Source: Phyllobacteriaceae bacterium UBA1940
Lineage (GTDB): Bacteria > Pseudomonadota > Alphaproteobacteria > Rhizobiales > Rhizobiaceae
DNA length: 9,108 nt
Assembly: GCA_002336975.1 (NCBI GenBank)
Contig: DDFA01000043.1
Coordinates: 1 to 9,108, forward strand
Direction: 5' to 3'
The translations under genes and the position numbers were made by a program. Below the pieces are notes generated by a model, which saw only the letters and a program-made list of their open reading frames with translations, made no database searches and had not been told where the DNA came from. Of this stretch, positions 6,635 to 9,108 are shown one piece after another. Within the stretch, counting starts at the first letter, position 1. Each line of letters begins with the position of its first letter.

Positions 6635-6668
6635 TGTCACTTCAGACCAGCAAGGCAAGGTTGACTAA

Positions 6669-7508
6669 GTGCCGAGATTGATTGTCCGAACCCTGCGCGA
6701 TCCCGAACTGGCTTTCGGCGTATCCATCTTCATCCTGCTCGTGCTGCTGGCGGTTCTGGGGCCGTTGTTCTGGCGGCTCGACCCGCTGCAGGTGAACGTG
6801 CTCGACTCGCTGTCGGCGCCGTCGCTGGAGCACCCGATGGGCACCGACGATGTCGGCCGCGACGTCTTCGCCCGCTTCCTGTGGGGCGCACAGGTGTCGA
6901 TCAGCGTGGCGCTCGCCGTCACCATCGTCGGCACGCTGATCGGCGGCGCGCTCGGCCTGCTGGCCGGTCTTGTCGGCGGTTGGGTCGATCTGACCCTGTC
7001 GCGGGTGATGGACGCCATCCTCGCCTTCCCGCCGCTGATCCTCGCGATGGCGGTCGCCATTGGCCTGGGCGCCGGCATGGTCTCGGCGATGATCGGCGTC
7101 GTGCTGGCGGCGATCCCCTGGTATTTCCGCCTGCTGCGCTCCGAGGTGATGCGGCTGCGCGGCCTGATGTATGTCGAAAGCGCCCGCGCGCTGGGCGCGT
7201 CCAATGTCCGGCTGATCCGCATCCACATCCTGCCGCAGACCCTGTCGACGGTGCTGGTGCAGGCCTCGTCGGTGTTCTCGTTTTCGATCATCACCATGGC
7301 GGCGCTGGGTTTCGTCGGCCTCGGCATCCAGCCGCCGGTGCCCGAATGGGGCACGATGATCACCGAAGGCCTGGCCTACGCGCTCACCGGCCAATGGTGG
7401 CTCGGCGTCTTTCCCGGGCTCGGCATCTTCGCGCTGGCGGTCGCCGGCAATGTCATCGCCGACCGGCTGCGCGACATCTACGATCCCAAGTCCGGCATCG
7501 GAGGCTGA
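6669..7508 (+). CDS. ABC transporter permease, DppC/OppC type
   Basis: A 279-residue inner-membrane permease, one half of the channel for the solute delivered by the binding protein. The N-terminal OppC_N segment has one membrane helix (about 14-35). The family marker HPMGTDDVGRDVFAR (55-69) precedes the five-helix transport domain, which starts at about residue 73. The cytoplasmic coupling loop (EAA motif) is ESARALGASN...IHILPQ (from E170), which docks on the ATPase. The ending DRLRDIYDPK is typical of the class. The start is GTG, chosen because CAAGG (6656-6660) lies 8 nt upstream and the frame begins with the usual short basic N-terminus. It follows the 68-nt gap holding a hairpin, and is 3 nt before the B-type permease gene. 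The C-type gene preceding the B-type is the reverse of the usual dpp/opp order. Confidence 0.93.
   Translation: MPRLIVRTLRDPELAFGVSIFILLVLLAVLGPLFWRLDPLQVNVLDSLSAPSLEHPMGTDDVGRDVFARFLWGAQVSISVALAVTIVGTLIGGALGLLAGLVGGWVDLTLSRVMDAILAFPPLILAMAVAIGLGAGMVSAMIGVVLAAIPWYFRLLRSEVMRLRGLMYVESARALGASNVRLIRIHILPQTLSTVLVQASSVFSFSIITMAALGFVGLGIQPPVPEWGTMITEGLAYALTGQWWLGVFPGLGIFALAVAGNVIADRLRDIYDPKSGIGG
7500..7504 (+). promoter_or_regulatory. Ribosome-binding site inside the end of the preceding gene
   Basis: GGAGG overlaps the last two glycine codons of the C-type permease gene and lies 7 nt before the GTG at 7512. It fixes that GTG as the start of the B-type permease, and its position implies translational coupling of the two permease genes. 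Confidence 0.75.
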
Positions 7509-7511
7509 CGC

Positions 7512-8510
7512 GTGACACGGTTCGTCGTCGAGCGCATCGGCTCGGCCATCCTCACCATTCTCGGCGCATCGATCATCGCCTTCATCGTGCTGCGAGCGCT
7601 GCCCAACGATCCGGCGCGGCTGATCGCCGGCCCGTTCGCCAGCGACGACGTGCTCAACGCCGTGCGGGCGCAGATGGGGCTCGATAAGCCGCTGGTGGCG
7701 CAATATGTCGACTATCTGGTCAATTTCTTCACCGGCGACTGGGGCTTTTCCTATGGCGCGGGCAAGCCGGTGCTGCCGCTTGTCGCCGAACGGCTGCCGG
7801 CCAGCGCCGAACTGGCGATCGTCGCCTTTGTCGGCTCCTTCGCCGCCGCGGTGATCCTGACGGTGCTGGTCAGTTTCAGCCGGTCGCGCCTGCTTGACGG
7901 GGCGCTGCGGATGCTGTCCTTCGTCAGTGTCGGCGTGCCGCCGTTCTGGATATCGCTGCTGTTGCTGATGCTGTTCTTCGAACAACTCGGCTGGTTCCCG
8001 GGACCGGTCGGCCGCGGGCCGGCGCCCGCCGCCGTCACCGGCCTCTACACCGTCGACTACCTGCTCGCCGGCAATCTCAGGGGCGCCGTCGACGCGCTCT
8101 GGCACCTCGCTTTGCCGGCGTTCGCGCTGGCGCTCGGCTCGTTCGGCTATCTGGTCAGGCTGTTGCGGGCAAACCTGCTCGACGTGGTGCACGAACCCTT
8201 CGTCACCGTGCTGCATTCCAAGGGCGTTGCGCCGGTCACCGCCCATTTCCGCCATATCCTGCCGAACGCCTTCCTCCCGACCTTGACCGCGGGCGGCCTG
8301 ATCCTGGCGCAATTGATCGGCGGCTCGGTGCTGGTCGAGCAGATCTTCACCTGGCCCGGCATCGGCACGCTGGTGATCGACGGCATCACCCGGCAGGACT
8401 ATGCGGTGGTGCAGAGCTTCATCCTGCTCTCGGCGATGATCTACATCGTGGTCAATCTGGCGGTCGACCTGCTCTATGGCTATGTCGACCCGCGCGTGAG
8501 GCGGAGCTGA
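7512..8510 (+). CDS. ABC transporter permease, DppB/OppB type
   Basis: A 332-residue inner-membrane permease, the second half of the heterodimeric channel. Helix 1 (about 9-30, then LPNDP) is followed by a periplasmic stretch containing [14 protein letters not shown] and [13 protein letters not shown], as in DppB-class proteins. ERLPASAEL leads into helix 2 (about 101-122). [18 protein letters not shown] is the conserved third segment. The cytoplasmic coupling loop runs from E228 to about 253 ([11 protein letters not shown]...RHILPNA), with the usual EAA alanines replaced by [18 protein letters not shown] and DYAVVQS near the C-terminus are strong class markers, and the protein ends [12 protein letters not shown] start with GGAGG upstream; 3 nt after the C-type permease and 2 nt before the ATPase gene. 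Intact; family certain, substrate not determinable. Confidence 0.94.
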   Translation: MTRFVVERIGSAILTILGASIIAFIVLRALPNDPARLIAGPFASDDVLNAVRAQMGLDKPLVAQYVDYLVNFFTGDWGFSYGAGKPVLPLVAERLPASAELAIVAFVGSFAAAVILTVLVSFSRSRLLDGALRMLSFVSVGVPPFWISLLLLMLFFEQLGWFPGPVGRGPAPAAVTGLYTVDYLLAGNLRGAVDALWHLALPAFALALGSFGYLVRLLRANLLDVVHEPFVTVLHSKGVAPVTAHFRHILPNAFLPTLTAGGLILAQLIGGSVLVEQIFTWPGIGTLVIDGITRQDYAVVQSFILLSAMIYIVVNLAVDLLYGYVDPRVRRS

Positions 8511-8512
8511 CC

Positions 8513-9108
<596 letters not shown>

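Noticed and set aside
6642..8312. Antisense open frame of 556 codons opposite both permease genes
   Set aside because: The translation is a repetitive Q/R/D/H-rich string typical of the shadow of GC-rich membrane-protein genes. The plus strand carries two clear permeases with all class motifs.

Overview
The window looks like a piece of an alphaproteobacterial genome, most likely a Hyphomicrobiales (Mesorhizobium/Phyllobacteriaceae-like) chromosome or large replicon. The reasons are strong G/C preference at third codon positions, which creates long antisense open frames, a CTTGAC-type -35 element, and a typical soil-bacterial layout of a regulator next to a solute importer and catabolic enzymes. 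The taxon is an inference; no rRNA or marker gene is present.

Layout. Positions 1-271 hold no gene I can support. They contain a possible Rho-independent terminator (166-197) and a 10-bp inverted repeat that straddles the stop codon of the next gene. An XRE-cupin regulator lies on the minus strand (272-889). A 341-bp divergent intergenic region follows; its right end falls to about 27% GC. It carries two matching TTYCCTATAGWGAA sites, each pointing toward one of the divergent genes, and several other repeats. From 1231 a single plus-strand operon runs off the right edge: a periplasmic solute-binding protein of the peptide/opine/nickel class (1231-2835), HyuA (2854-4875), HyuB (4879-6600), a DppC-type permease (6669-7508), a DppB-type permease (7512-8510) and the start of a DppD-type ATPase (8513 to the edge). 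Gaps between genes are 2-18 nt, except for 68 nt between hyuB and the first permease, which contain a 12-bp hairpin.

How it works together (inference). The binding protein and the ABC permease/ATPase import a small solute. HyuA and HyuB, an ATP-dependent pair of the hydantoinase/5-oxoprolinase/caprolactamase family, then open a cyclic amide (hydantoin, lactam, oxoproline-like ring or related) in the cytoplasm. The XRE-cupin protein probably senses the solute or its product and represses both its own gene and the operon through the paired CTATAG-centred sites. The exact substrate cannot be read from sequence. No carboxylase accessory subunit, racemase or carbamoylase is visible, although the operon continues beyond the window.

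The most rewarding observations are the paired operator-like sites 179 bp apart, the strong hairpin dividing enzyme from transporter genes, the unusual gene order (enzymes between binding protein and permeases, C-type permease before B-type), and the cysteine-rich and HW-containing motifs in HyuB. I see no mobile element, CRISPR array, tRNA or rRNA.
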